Source: Paraspadella gotoi
Lineage: Eukaryota > Chaetognatha
NCBI GenBank assembly: GCA_051294375.1
Contig: CM119266.1
Location: 18,222,087 to 18,286,086 of the forward strand
Length of the DNA: 64,000 nt
Direction of reading: 5' to 3'
The notes under the pieces were generated by a model. It was not told where the DNA came from, ran no database searches, and was given only the letters and a program-made list of their open reading frames with translations. Position 1 is the first letter of the stretch. Each line of letters starts with the position of its first letter. The position numbers and the translations under genes were made by a program. Shown one piece after another: positions 43,701-53,515 of the stretch.

Positions 43701-46700
43701 AAAAAATCTTCACAAGTTTGCAAATGACGATTTTTTCTAGCGGCGGGTTGTCGTGTGTCACCTTGTACGAACGATACGAAAAATCGTTTACGAAATTAAA
43801 CCCAAGTTTAATTTTGCTATGTGGTGCTCCTCCCCGAATTGACTTTCTCTCTCTTTCCCTCACCAAAGCCTCTACACACCCCCCACCATCCCTGAGACCT
43901 TCTCCACGGCCTTGACGTGTTCGGCTTTGCGAAGATAAACGTTGACGGCGACCAAGTGGCTCGTCGAGACCCCGTGGGCGTTGAGAGTCTGCGTCAGAGT
44001 CTCCAGCGCCGAACGCGTCGCCGACATCACGCCTGCCGTCACCGCTGCCTCATTGTGGTCGCCGTGAGAGGCGGGGAGGCGGCCTGGGGGGAATGGGAGA
44101 CAGAGACAATAGACCGGCTCCGTCACATTTAAGCCAGAACCGGGATACCCAGGATTTGAACCCGGGACGCACGGTTGTAACGAGATGCCGCATTTAATAT
44201 TTTCATCACCTTCGTCGTAACCATTGTGTCATCGTTACCTTTGTCATCACTTTAATCATTGTCCGGCATAAATAAAACTATTGTCAACCTAATACTTAAC
44301 TTATTAATTACCCCCGTTAATAGAATAAATGTCAACGTTATCAAGCTTACATGTAAATAGTTCGATGCTATAAGGAAATGTCTTAAAACTTTTTTTTGTT
44401 TTAAGAAGAATTAGTAGTTTTTCGGTTTTTTTTAAATTTACAAATACTAACTCATCTTACCCAGTCCAAAACCCCCGTCCTATGCCCCCCACCTCCCAAT
44501 TAAACCGCCACTCAAACCCCCACCTCCCCCCAAAAAAACCTTGTATCCCAGTGACGTGAAAGAATTCCCGATCGACGGCGACTTTGACTCTCTGCTCTAT
44601 TTCCAACTCATTTGTCGCCCGCGACTCAAGCGCCGCGTCGGCCTCGTCTGTCTCCATGGCCACGTCGGACGCCAAGTCGCAAGGGGGCGGTGGATCGTCA
44701 GGGGGTTGGGGGTCCTAAGACGGGGGAGGGAGAATGGGGCAGGAGGTTAGGAAAGTGAGGAGAGCAAGTTGAGAAAAAAGACGGATGGATTGAGGAAGAA
44801 ACGAAATGATGGACAGACAAAGGAACGGACAAAAGAAACGGAGGGACAGGAGGGCGAACTGACGGACGTAAGAAAAACTGACAAACGGAAGTAAGGAAGG
44901 GCAGAGAGGCTGAAGGTAAAATGAGCAGAAAAGAAAAGCAAAAAATTAACTAAGACAAAATAAAAGATTAAAAAAAGGGGGGAAATAACACCTGCGGCCA
45001 CCCACAAATCCCCCCTAAGGCCTAACCCCCCATTCGACTCACCGACGTGACATCCACGTCCGGTTCCGCCTTCACCTCCACCTTGACGTTTGACGATCCA
45101 CCTCTGCCAGACGTCGATCCAACCGGGGCGGCTCCTACTTTGCCTGACGGCTCTTCCTTCGTGACGGGCGGACTTCCATCCCCTTTGCTCGACGTGGTTT
45201 CCGAGGCCGGCGGCGAACCCTGCGTTGTCGCCTCTCCCGCCCCAGCCGCCGCCGAGGTCGAGGGGCGGGACTGACTGAGGTTTATGACGGGGGCGACGGT
45301 GGTGACAGGAGGGGTGGAGGAAGAGGAGGGGGAGGTGTTGATGGAACCCGTCAGAGGGCCGTTCGAGTGGGAGCCTGGGGTGGAACGGGGAAATAGAAAT
45401 TTAAATCGAACGAAAGCCGACTTGCCACTGTCAGTCCTCAGCCCCGTCTCAATCGCTCAGCGGGCTAAACCAGCCGTGCGTCAATCGTCTCAACCGTGCG
45501 TTAGTTAGTTCAATCCCTGGGCTTAAAAGTAACGGGACAGGTTTAAACATGCCAGTGACAGAAGGTGGTCACTGAGTGTCTGCTGTCCCTATGCCAGTAC
45601 TACTGGCAAACAAGCAGTATGTATTAAGAATTTAAGATACCCCGTGCCTTGAGTAATGGGTATCCAAGTCATAAAAGCCCCTTTTCCTAATAATCCCACA
45701 TTAATATCGGTCGGACCGATCCGCATTTATTTTCCTAGTCGACTTCCCCACCAATACCTAGTTAGCCACGCATAAACCGCTCATAACCAAATTTCCACCT
45801 TACCTTCGTTTCCCTAGTCCGCCCTCCCCTCTGCTCAATTCCCCCCCCCCTTTTCTCACTAGAAAAGACGTGCGAAGTGACGGGCGCTTCATCGTCTGAA
45901 TCTGCGTCGATCTCTCGCTGGACTTCGTCCGCCAAATCCATGCTGTTCTTGACGGGGAGTTTGAGAAGTTCGCGTCGGCTTAGTTTGTGACCGACTTTCA
46001 CCGCCAAGTGACACTTTTTCACCTAAATTCGATTCGGCCATTTAATGGTCACCCATCATACAGCGAGACCTTACCAATTGACATTACCTTGAGATATGCA
46101 ACTGGTGCGAAGGCGTCGTCGGAATGCATGACGATTTCTTTCTGGTCGATGACAATTCTCTTCTTAAAAAGAGGACAGTCGAGGGTAAGAGTCTCGTATT
46201 CTCCACCTTTAAAGAATATAAAGTTTTGTTAGTTATTTTTGGAAACGGTCGATCATATTTAATATTTATTAATTGCAATACATAACAAATGACTTTTCAA
46301 TTTTATTATACGACATGTATATAAAAAAACTAATTTTTTTTTTTCAAGCAATCAATGCCAATTTAATCGCAACTGTTTTGGATTAAAATAATGAACGGAA
46401 CCAACATTCGCCAGTCGAAGTCGAAGATAGTAATCAACAATAATACAACTCGACCCATTTGTCTCACAAGCGCTCACTCTCTTTCTTTCAAATCTCTCAC
46501 CCTCCCCGCAAACGTTGTTCCCGAATCGACCAGACATCCGGCGGAGATGATCCTTCAACTCAGCGATCGTCTTCCCCAAGTGGCGGGCGGGTTCGAGACC
46601 CAGAGCTGCCACTTTGATGAGAATGGCCTCAATGTTACAGCCGACCATCTCCTCGATTAGCTCGTCCTGGTCGCGCTGCCATAGGTAGGCTAGCGGGGTG

Positions 46701-47564
46701 AGTCCGAGGCGTGCGCAGACGTTCTCCACGCGGACGCGTTGGTAATCGCTGAGAATGGCGCCGACGGCCACTCCCTCCACGCCGCCGTCCACGCTGTCAG
46801 GTGAAGGTAAGGTTGTAATGGAGGCATGCGTTGGATTTTTTTATATCAGCAAATTAATTAGAAATTAAAAAAAATTCAGTATCCAACAAGTTACCTGTCA
46901 CATAGCAAACAACCAATATCCACTCGAGATACTTGAATGTTAAATTAGTTTTAGCTTGAATAACTTGACAATTTCGAACTAATAATCTTATTCCTTCCCC
47001 CGTCGCATGTTCTTATGCCGTCCAACATTAATACCCAAGATTAAGTCTCAATCCCTCACCTATCATTGACTTCCTTCAACAACGTGTAGAGATCCTCGAC
47101 CTCGTCCCCTTGCGTCGGCTCGTAGTCTTTCTCTACCGCGAGTCCCGACCCTTCAAGATCTCGGCGGAAGAGTGGTAGGTCCATTGCTTCAGCGTAGAGG
47201 TCGATCACCTCGTGACCGACCGTTTGGTACATCATCGAGTCCAATTCGTCGCGGTCAGAGGTTTTCGGTCTGAAGGGTTCAAGAAGGTCGTTAAAAAGTG
47301 AAAGCTTATTTCTTTCTCTCTCTCTATTTGGATTACTCATCTATTAGACTCCTACGTATCTTTGTCTCCATCTCTACTCTTTTTGTTACTACTCTTTTTG
47401 TTACTACTCTTTTTGTCCTTTCACAATCGTGATAATTATAACAACAAAAACTAAAATGTCAACCTGAGATTAGCGAGAGCGACAAGTTCGTGTCCCTCGG
47501 CGACGACGTTGATGAGATTGTAGCAGGAGTCCTTCCCGCCGCTTACAAGGCCGACCACACGCAT
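31250..47564 (-). CDS. DPH6: Diphthine-ammonia ligase, long form with two RidA-like domains, 16 exons
   Basis: Exons: 47564-47464, 47269-47060, 46793-46501, 46206-46088, 46022-45860, 45374-45043, 44714-44540, 44083-43887, 41817-41704, 39979-39815, 32503-32312, 32202-32116, 32031-31907, 31844-31727, 31577-31519, 31382-31250. All phases agree and give 860 aa. The enzyme amidates diphthine on elongation factor 2 to diphthamide, using ATP and ammonium, in the cytosol. Residues 1-240 are the ATP-pyrophosphatase domain: P-loop SGGKDS at 8-13, then MMYQTVGHEVIDLYAEAM, GAILSDYQRVRVENVC, YLWQRDQDELI and CGEGGEYETLTLDCPLF. A Ser/Pro/Asp-rich linker spans about 255-455. RidA-like domain 1 is about 457-568 (FFHVTGIQ, VAVNVYLRKAEHV, VYQTFFTG). 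RidA-like domain 2 is about 569-716 (RYLHVSSLSHWAPAN, LVPELPKGASLQWQ). A C-terminal extension follows, as in plant homologues; vertebrate DPH6 lacks everything after domain 1. The exon 5 and exon 9 donors have alternatives. Confidence 0.93.
32668..33000. repeat. 18-bp minisatellite in DPH6 intron 10
   Basis: About 18 tandem copies of a unit close to cataatttggtcaactga are present, with the most uniform copies at 32727-32845 and more diverged ones at both ends. Because the unit is a multiple of three, both strands stay open for more than 90 codons (SVDQIM repeats on the minus strand, STDIIW on the plus strand). That is a consequence of unit length and not evidence of a gene. Confidence 0.9.
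33001..35400. other. DPH6 intron 10, middle part without recognised features
   Basis: A moderately GC-rich block at about 33690-33990 has the base composition of an interspersed repeat, but I see no pol III boxes or coding frame in it. The rest is AT-rich. Nothing else is supported. Confidence 0.4.
35433..35679 (-). other. Possible minus-strand coding exon in a GC-rich island
   Basis: A GC-rich patch inside DPH6 intron 10 is open on the minus strand and contains MAARGNRGKKGRIIF and then HRYKIIKDGQEHG. It ends at a near-consensus donor (CATG|GTAAGG at 35433/35432). Inverted CCAAT motifs lie within it (about 35532 and 35550). It is not needed for DPH6, whose exons 10 and 11 join in frame without it. 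It could be a first exon of a nested gene or a transposon fragment. I recognise no family. Confidence 0.25.
35701..35795. repeat. Degenerate gtttttaa tandem repeat
   Basis: About nine units close to (c/t)tgtttttaat of 10-13 bases occur in succession. Confidence 0.7.
36529..38845 (-). pseudogene. Multi-pass membrane protein, XK-related-like, intronless, one frameshift
   Basis: Two overlapping minus-strand frames, 38845 to about 37590 and about 37587 to 36529, read as one protein of about 770 aa if a single +1 shift near 37585-37590 (in a ttaaag context) is allowed. The first part has ISILDIGTDFHTISFYL, then a second hydrophobic helix (GHAMLAVVVGHCLLSSIYGL), and NLIQMIFESYLQMLIQNF. These positions resemble the D.G.D and ES.PQL.LQ motifs of XK-related scramblase-family proteins. 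ISAAVSTVSFAKTASNIRTS resembles the loop that follows. The second part carries at least six further hydrophobic helices. The length exceeds most XK-related proteins, so the assignment is tentative. It lies within DPH6 intron 10 on the same strand. Either an assembly error or true decay could explain the frameshift; the long conserved frames favour a gene that is or was recently functional. Confidence 0.5.
39128..39755. mobile_element. Foldback (MITE-like) element in DPH6 intron 10
   Basis: The ends are inverted copies: tatacagtagagtggagca on the left and its diverged complement (actccaccctaatatacag) on the right. The inner arms also pair, for example 39275-39310 (tatagtaatattcttataaaatcat) with 39595-39625. 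There is no coding capacity. It appears to be a non-autonomous DNA element of about 0.6 kb. Confidence 0.6.
40140..40250 (+). repeat. Interspersed repeat shared with the lectin intron
   Basis: The words actgagggtcggaagcccc and aaagccaa here match accgagggtaggaagccccc and aaagtcaa at about 6208-6240 in lectin intron 1. Both lie in otherwise AT-rich introns, which suggests a dispersed short element. Confidence 0.45.
40528..40655 (+). pseudogene. Fragment of a non-LTR retrotransposon reverse-transcriptase ORF
   Basis: The plus-strand translation KPSEEVLLKLFYTNCVPILL then YGCEVKSFFTKDMNRINDG is the region near the C-terminal end of LINE-type reverse transcriptases (LLYGCE..). It ends in a stop after about 40 residues, and no upstream RT motifs are visible, so this is a dead 5'-truncated fragment within DPH6 intron 9. 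Confidence 0.6.
41170..41285 (-). repeat. tRNA-derived SINE-like sequence
   Basis: On the minus strand GTGGCGTAATGGCGCAGAGG resembles a pol III A-box (TGGCNNAGTGG). It is followed about 25 bases later by a degenerate B-box-like GGTCCAAGACG and then gcccaggac. No complete tRNA cloverleaf is evident. Confidence 0.4.
41884..43771. mobile_element. Foldback DNA transposon filling DPH6 intron 8
   Basis: The outermost inverted ends are cgtacaagg at 41890-41898 and ccttgtacg at 43761-43769. Next inwards are ttgcacacgacaacc against gggttgtcgtgtgtca, then tcgtcatttgcaaacttgta against acaagtttgcaaatgacga. Pairing continues for roughly 300 bp per arm. The core has no coding frame. A second small inverted or direct repeat (tatccaggt at about 42227 and 42839) suggests a nested insertion. 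The 356-bp duplication around the 10-N gap inflates the right side. A clear target-site duplication was not found. Confidence 0.65.
42957..43678 (+). repeat. 356-bp direct duplication around a 10-N gap, probable assembly artefact
   Basis: 42957-43312 and 43323-43678 read the same base for base as far as I compared them. They are separated only by ten Ns, and the first copy ends exactly at the gap. This is the signature of overlapping contig ends that were not merged. Confidence 0.85.
44130..44205 (-). repeat. tRNA-derived SINE remnant in DPH6 intron 7
   Basis: On the minus strand cccgggttcaaatcctggg is a perfect T-arm with B-box. The D-arm side is not clearly tRNA-like and no acceptor-stem pairing could be found, so it is not called a tRNA gene. 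It lies about 50 bases from the acceptor of exon 8. Confidence 0.5.
45430..45715 (+). repeat. tRNA-derived SINE in DPH6 intron 5
   Basis: An A-box-like tcgctcagcgggctaa is followed about 40 bases later by a B-box-like agttcaatccctgg. A tRNA-unrelated body of about 150 bases follows. The element lies between exons 5 and 6 of DPH6, antisense to the gene. Confidence 0.5.
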
Positions 47565-50500
47565 GGTTTCAATTGTGGTTTTTGTTCTTATATTTTATAA
47601 TTTATTGAACCCGAGTTTGATGAATCCGACAAAAATTGTCACAAAGTCATGTTTGGCACAAAATTAATATAAAGGTCCTTCACCAATCCAAGTAACGTAA
47701 GATGATATCTTAAAAATAAAATTCACAAACAAATTTAGTTATTCCGATTAATATTTAGATATTTCATTGTAGTATAGTAGCTTTACAAATGAAACTATTT
47801 TTCTTATTCTGAGAAATTAGCTCATGTTTGATAGAAGATTGTTATTGACAAAGGTCTGGCTATTAGTTAGTAAGGATTTTAGGTCGGTCCGAACCATTTC
47901 TTAGCTCACAATATATCAAATAAATAATATAGATCAAATAGTAAAATATTCATAAAATATAAAAATATAAGGTAGTGTAACAAGTAATTTTGCAAATTTT
48001 TATGTATATATTATATAACCATTATTTATCTTGTGTAATACCATTAATGTTAACTTAAGAATACAACAAATAATGTAATTAACCACTATTGCTTCTCTCA
48101 TTAAATTAAGCTTATTAGATATTAATTATTCAAAATTATTTAGTATAATAGCAACAAGAACAATGCGAGCATTCTACCAATAACCACAAGGTCAATAAAT
48201 GATATATAAGACGACCCCATGCCCCCCCGTCAGACTTTAGATAAAAATTACATTGTGTATCTATTGTCTATCACAATCGTAATAAAAACAACTGAAACTA
48301 ACAACGAATCCTAAACCAGAGTCAATCCGATTCATTTTTACTCGCGTGGTTCCCTTCCGACTCCTTCGATCCAAAAACATCCAAAAACAACTTCGTTCTT
48401 TTTGTTTTGTTCGATCGTTTTTCCCAGTAAATCAAAGCCGGGAAGGAGCTGCAGCCTTTCAGAGAAGTGTAGCAGAGCCAAGGAGAGCGGAGCAGAGCGG
48501 GTCTGGGTTCTGCGAGCGGTTAACCAAGAACTTTGTGTGTGAATGCTCGCGTCTTTTTAGCCTAGCTCGATTTGTATTCTCTCGCATCAAGAGATTCAAG
48601 ATTTGAGACTCAAGTTTTTGTCTGACACATTTGCTTTTCGTAACGAATTGACAACGTACAAAATTCGTTAAATTCATTTTTATTTTTCGTCAATTCAGTC
48701 AGATAATCGGAAACAGCGATCGGAACATCTGAAGGTAAGGGCTTAATGGGAGGAAAATGTCTCAATTTTTCATATTATGCAAGCGGAAAAAAGTTGGTAA
48801 TCATCCATAAAAAATATTTTAACTTGTTATTTAACATATTTGCATTGACTCCCGAGCCACTTTTATCCATGAGAGAAAAGAAACGCCTTCAACAGATTGA
48901 CAACCTGCCAAGAATCTGAGAGAACCGAAAAAAGGAGAAAAAGAAGAAATGGTGAAGAGGAAAAAAAAGACGAAAAAATCCGTGAACAAGCCCAAAACCG
49001 ATGAAAATAAAACTAAAACATAAAACGCAATCTACTTCAACATCCACAGAAACTTTTCAATAATTATAGAAAAAAATCAATAAAAAATATAGATTAATAA
49101 AAATTCATAAATTCATATCAATAAAAATTTTATATTGGTTGTACCAATTTCATATCATAATACAAGAATACAAGAAATAAATAGCCACGGGTCCTCGACA
49201 TATCGTCTGTCTAAAACGTAGAAAGCCCAAAAAACTAAGCACAATTAAATTTGGTTGTGAGCAAAAATTTCAAGAGACGAATGAATAATTCGCCGGAGGC
49301 CAGCTCAGGCAACTACCTCTCTTGATGTCACAAATAAAGTTGTTCCCAATCTTTCAAAACCTTTTAAAACCTTTCATATTTAACAATCTTTTATCATCAA
49401 CAAGTTTACTTTTAATGTTCGCGAGTTTTCAAAAAAACTTTTCGATGACTTTTCGTTTCGTTCATTTTCCGTCTCCTCAGTTTTAATTTCCCATTTCACA
49501 ATTTCCTTTCGTTCAGCGTCTTCCATTGAGACTTGTCTCCCTCGACCTCTTCCCCTGTCGCGATCAGAATGGAGAAAAGAAATCGCGATGGATCCAGTAA
49601 AGACTTCGACTCTCTTCCTCTTCCTCCTTTCACCAAAGACCAAAGCAGAGCAGAAAAAAAATCTCTCTCACGGATTCACTTCCCATATTTTTTCCTTTTT
49701 CTCTCGCCCGGAGGAAGAAAGTCGCTCCGTGCCTCCCTTTCCTTTTTGTTCTCTGCCTTCACCAGGAGAGAGAGCGAAAGAGAAAGTCTCGTGAAAACTA
49801 AAAGAAAGAAAGGAGAGAGAGAAAACTCTGGACCGATGGCAGAGAATCTCTCCTCAGTCGGAGCCAATGGATGAGAGAGAGGGAGAAGCAGGACTTTTCT
49901 TCATAAAACTTGAGTAGCTTCCTCGACCAATGAGAAGCGCGAGAAGGGAGGAAACGGACCAATAGGCGTAACGAATGCCTCGTTCAAAAGAGACCAAGCC
50001 ACTGACGAGAAAAGGGAGAAAAAAAAGAGTTTGTTCTAAAGAGTTTTCTTACTTTTCTATCTCTGCCTGCTCGTCTTATTTTCCTCCGTTCCTTCCTCAT
50101 CCTCGTCCGAACGCGAGTTTGTCAAAGTAGGTTAATTCTTCTTCTTTCATTTTTCTCCTTCCTCTTCTCGTACTTAATGATCTTCCTCCTCCCACCGTAA
50201 AAAAACGCTTTTCGACTCCTCCATAACTTGTTCCTCTCTGCCTTCCGCCCCCTCCTCTCCCCCCTCCTCTTCCTACTCCTCCGTCACGGCATCAGCGAGT
50301 TTTTCTTTGGCAATGAGAGAGATATGGCATCAACGGTCGAGGAGAGAGAAGAGAGAGTTCGACTATGTGCTTTCTCGTCTTCAGCTCCGCTTTTGCTAAG
50401 TTGGCACCAACGATTTTATAGCGCGTGAAAGCGTAACAATGAAATAGCGGAGAGTAAGCGACGTTACGTTGAACGGATTATGGAAGAGGGGGCAGAATCG

Positions 50501-51170
50501 AGACGCGCGCGTTCTTGCGAAAAAAAAGAGGATTCCTGCCACCAACTTCAATGGTAATGAAATATCTTGCAGCCAACTTCCCCATGGCACCTCTGCGATT
50601 TTCTTCGAGGCCAGGAACTTTGCCTCAAACGTCTTCTTGGGACGAGATCTGTTTTTCAAAAGAAATAACATCTCGAAATCGATAGCAAAACAAAAATACT
50701 TGAGCATTGCAAAGATTTCAACTGCAAGAAAGAACGAATTTTCTTTCGGTTGTATTTTGCGAACGACGGATCGCGAGTCAACTTTGTGACGGATTAACTT
50801 TCTTTTGGTGCGGGGCAAGATTATTCTAAACTTTGAAGAAGTGATTAAAAAAACTTTTGACAGCTATTTTTGAAATCACTCGTCTTTGACTTTGCTGCTG
50901 ATCGTCAAATAAGAGCACGAAGTTTGGCAAAAAGTTTTTAAATGTCGCGGCTTACTTTAAAGATGTGTTGAACATCTTTAATCCCTTGCATTAGATTGAA
51001 TATAGAAATATGATAATTTTTTTAATCTTTAAAATAATTTTTTTCTGCTCCACATATTTAAGTAGTGGAATCAATGTTTTTATTATGTCGTAATGTCGAC
51101 ATCTATATTAACATATATTAAAACCCCCAATAAAACTTCCTTTACTCAGCTTCCGCTCCTCAGCAAGAAA
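47565..51170. other. Divergent intergenic region between DPH6 and the exon-array gene
   Basis: Both flanking genes are transcribed outwards from this 3.6-kb interval. 47650-48330 is AT-rich. A less AT-rich stretch at 48340-48734 ends in a consensus donor, and CCAAT motifs lie at about 49927 and 49961. A partial reverse copy of the element containing attggttgtaccaatttc lies at 49136-49157. Short open frames here (for example 49380-49870 and 50228-50818) lack recognisable similarity. Confidence 0.5.
48340..48734 (+). promoter_or_regulatory. Candidate non-coding first exon of the exon-array gene
   Basis: The segment ends in GAAG|GTAAGG at 48734/48735 and has no long conserved frame. The coding exon at 51171 is preceded by two acceptor-like sites (ctttactcag and gctcctcag within 51141-51163), so a 5' UTR intron of about 2.4 kb is plausible. 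Transcript evidence would be needed; the start of this exon is arbitrary. Confidence 0.3.
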
Positions 51171-51815
51171 ATGGCGTCGCACGTCCAACTCCTCGACATC
51201 ATGGGTCAACTCCAAAACTTGGAAATATCCCTGGTGAACCTTTTCATCGAATCGGCGCTCCGCCTAGCGGGCGTCATAAACGCCAAGTTCTTTATCATCG
51301 TGGAGACTGAGTCGTACGGACGCCGCGTCGCCGGATGCGACCAACTCTGCGCGGATTTCGTCTCCGGAAGACTAAAGGCGACGCCGGGTGACGTCCGCAC
51401 GCAGCTCGTCGACGCGGACGTCATTCCCGTCGCCGAATACCCGCTGACGGCACCGGCCATTCTCGGCGGCATCGTCCACGGCGTCGCGACGCCGCTGCCG
51501 CCTCCACCAACGACTGGATTCGGATCTAAAACTCGGAAGCGAACGGCGCCGACGGACGACAATTTCCTGATTACCAACGCTTCGCCTTTAACAGCTTCTT
51601 CCTCAAAAAGACCAAAGATCGAACCGGAGGAGGAAGCATCTATTTCAAACGTTAAGACCGAAACCCCCGAAGAGGGGGTGGACGTAATCGAACTCCTCGA
51701 AGGCAGCGACGGAATTCAAAACGTCACTGTTTTAGACGACGACGATGATGATGACATTTTGTTCGACTTTGAAGGTTCAGATGCAGAGTCCTTTCAACTT
51801 CCAGCCGGGCAACAG
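51171..51815 (+). CDS. Constant first coding exon of the alternative-terminal-exon gene
   Basis: This exon encodes 215 aa and ends in phase 0 at AACAG|GTGAAT. The ATG lies in a good context (aagaaaATGG). Residues 1-75 form a probable folded domain (HVQLLDIMGQLQNLEISLVN, AGVINAKFFIIVETESYGRR) that I cannot assign to a family. Residues 115-160 are low-complexity with basic clusters (KTRKR, SSKRPKIEPEEE) that look like nuclear localisation signals. NVKTETPEE contains a consensus SUMO site (VKTE). The C-terminal part is strongly acidic (DDDDDDDILFDFEG), like an activation or interaction segment. Codon use is GC-rich and clearly coding, unlike the AT-rich terminal exons. The open frame runs on past the donor to 51923, but that extension is AT-rich intron sequence. 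A nuclear, perhaps transcription-related, role is inference. Confidence 0.75.
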
Positions 51816-52448
51816 GTGAATCAATTTAGTTTCATTTACATAAAAAGAATATCATACAATTGTAAAATAATAAAACTTAAAAGTATAGTAATCTCGCCAG
51901 ACGTTACTATCAAAGAAAATTAATAAAAAAAAATAAAAAAAAATGATCTATTGCTCAATATTTATAAAAAAAATAACCAAATAATTCATAATTCAATTAA
52001 AAAATAAAATTAATTAAATGAATGTATTGAATTTAAATTTATTAAATTTAAATAAAAGAATTGAAATAAATAAAAGTAAAAACTGAATTAATTAAATCGA
52101 AAGAATTTAATTAATTTAATTTAATTAAAAAAATTGAATGAATAAATATGTGTGTGATAAAGAGATAGAAAAAGATAGGTAAAAGATGATAAAATGATAA
52201 CAAGCGCGATTGCGAAGCTTAACATCACGAGTTCGATGCTCAAAATTTTTTTTTAATAATAATTAATGTAAAAGACAGAGAAAAAGATATGACATGATGT
52301 AACATGACTGAATTACTATAATAACTTTATGACAAGCACTACATCGGAATTCCATCTTTTTTGTATTGTTTTAGACGAATCAGAAAGTGCGACTGAAAAA
52401 AAGAAATAAAAAATTCATCCTATACTATATGCTGAGTCTGGCTGATTG

Positions 52449-52868
52449 GCATAAAATTGGTAAAACTAATATAAAAATTATCCATTCATTTAATAATTAA
52501 GCTATCTTGCCCCCAACTTTGGACAGGCTTTGGTGGTTTAAAGCCTCCATTACTCTTACAAGATAATGACATAGCAGGTCACTGCAAGCTTTCAATCAAG
52601 ACTCTCTCCCAGTCTTGTTTTTTCACTCCCAGAGTAATTGGCTTCCCTATCAATGAAGTGGTATAATGTTTCAAAGAATGTTTCAATTGTATAAAAAGAT
52701 CATTCCTTTAAATATTAGATCGGGGAATACTATATTGTACTCCGCCCAACATCAAAATACAAGGAGCTGAATTTTATGAAATTGGTACAACCAATATAAA
52801 AATTATCTATTCATTTAATAAATAAGTTATCTTGCCCCTGACTTTGGTGGTTTAAGGCCTACAGTTAG
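52449..52868 (+). repeat. Two copies of an interspersed repeat (gaaattggtacaaccaat family)
   Basis: Both copies share the order attggta(ca)a...aatataaaaattat..attcatttaat...tatcttgccc...ctttggtggttta. Other partial copies are at 40307-40330, 49136-49157 (reverse), 19272-19375 and 21624-21640. The head (gaaattggtacaaccaat) is nearly a perfect inverted word, suggesting the end of a small mobile element. Confidence 0.6.
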
Positions 52869-53082
52869 TCATGATGTAAAGGGAAATAAAGAATATAAGG
52901 AATACTTAAGAATATCAAAAGGTATAAAGCCGGAGTAGCCCGTGCAGTTAATAGGCTGCGCAAGCACATGATGCTAAGATTCATGAGTTCAATTCCTGTT
53001 TGCAACTCTTTTTATTTATGATACTTTTTTTAATTATAATTGAAGTTAAAATTTATTTTTAAAGATAAAAAAAATTTTTTTC

Positions 53083-53143
53083 ACAACTAAGTTTATTAAT
53101 AATATTTTGCAATATTATTATTATTATTAATAAACTTAGTTGT
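53083..53143. repeat. Short near-perfect hairpin
   Basis: Arms of about 22 bases (acaactaagtttattaataa and its complement ending at 53143) flank a loop of about 17 bases. Confidence 0.8.
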
Positions 53144-53229
53144 AAAAACAAAAAAATTAAACCTTTCACGTTCAGTCTTGTGATTGAATTCTTTTAAAAG
53201 AATTAACCATAATTCGTAATAGTTTGAGA

Positions 53230-53515
53230 GAGAAAAAGTTTGTTTTTGTTTACAAACAACGAAGCTTCTTTAAATGGACATGTTTCAACTCTTTTTTGAA
53301 TCTTCATCAGCCCAATATGAATTTAAAAAAATATTGCCAACACACTATCCTTTACTGAATTTTTCGTTGGATGCTTTCTCTCTCTCTCTCCCTTCATCAT
53401 AATATTAAGCAAATTTTTTTTAAATTCATATTGCGCTGATGAAGACTCGAAAAAGAGTCGAAACATGTCCATTTAAGGAAATAAACTTTGTTGTTTATAA
53501 ACAAAAACAAACTTT
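53230..53515. mobile_element. Foldback element with two opposed hammerhead-ribozyme-like cores
   Basis: The plus strand at 53436-53470 reads CTGATGA, helix II GACTC-loop-GAGTC, GAAAC and ATGTCC. The minus strand at 53313-53275 reads CTGATGA, a diverged helix with an A/T-rich loop, GAAAC and ATGTCC. The conserved hammerhead core (CUGAUGA, helix II, GAAA, then UH before the cleavage site) is intact in the plus copy. Helix III would be the very short CATG. A convincing helix I was not found by eye. The outer arms (gtttgtttttgtttacaaac at the left, its complement at the right) pair as an inverted repeat, as expected for the inverted terminal repeats of Penelope-like elements or for a retrozyme pair. 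Confidence 0.6.

Noticed and set aside
44130-44205. tRNA gene on the minus strand
   Set aside because: Only the T-arm with B-box is convincing. No acceptor stem or anticodon arm could be paired, so it is called a SINE remnant.
51816-51923. Read-through end of the constant exon as the natural C-terminus
   Set aside because: The sequence after GTGAAT is AT-rich with a composition shift exactly at the donor. An unspliced short isoform cannot be fully excluded, but it is less likely than splicing to the phase-matched array exons.
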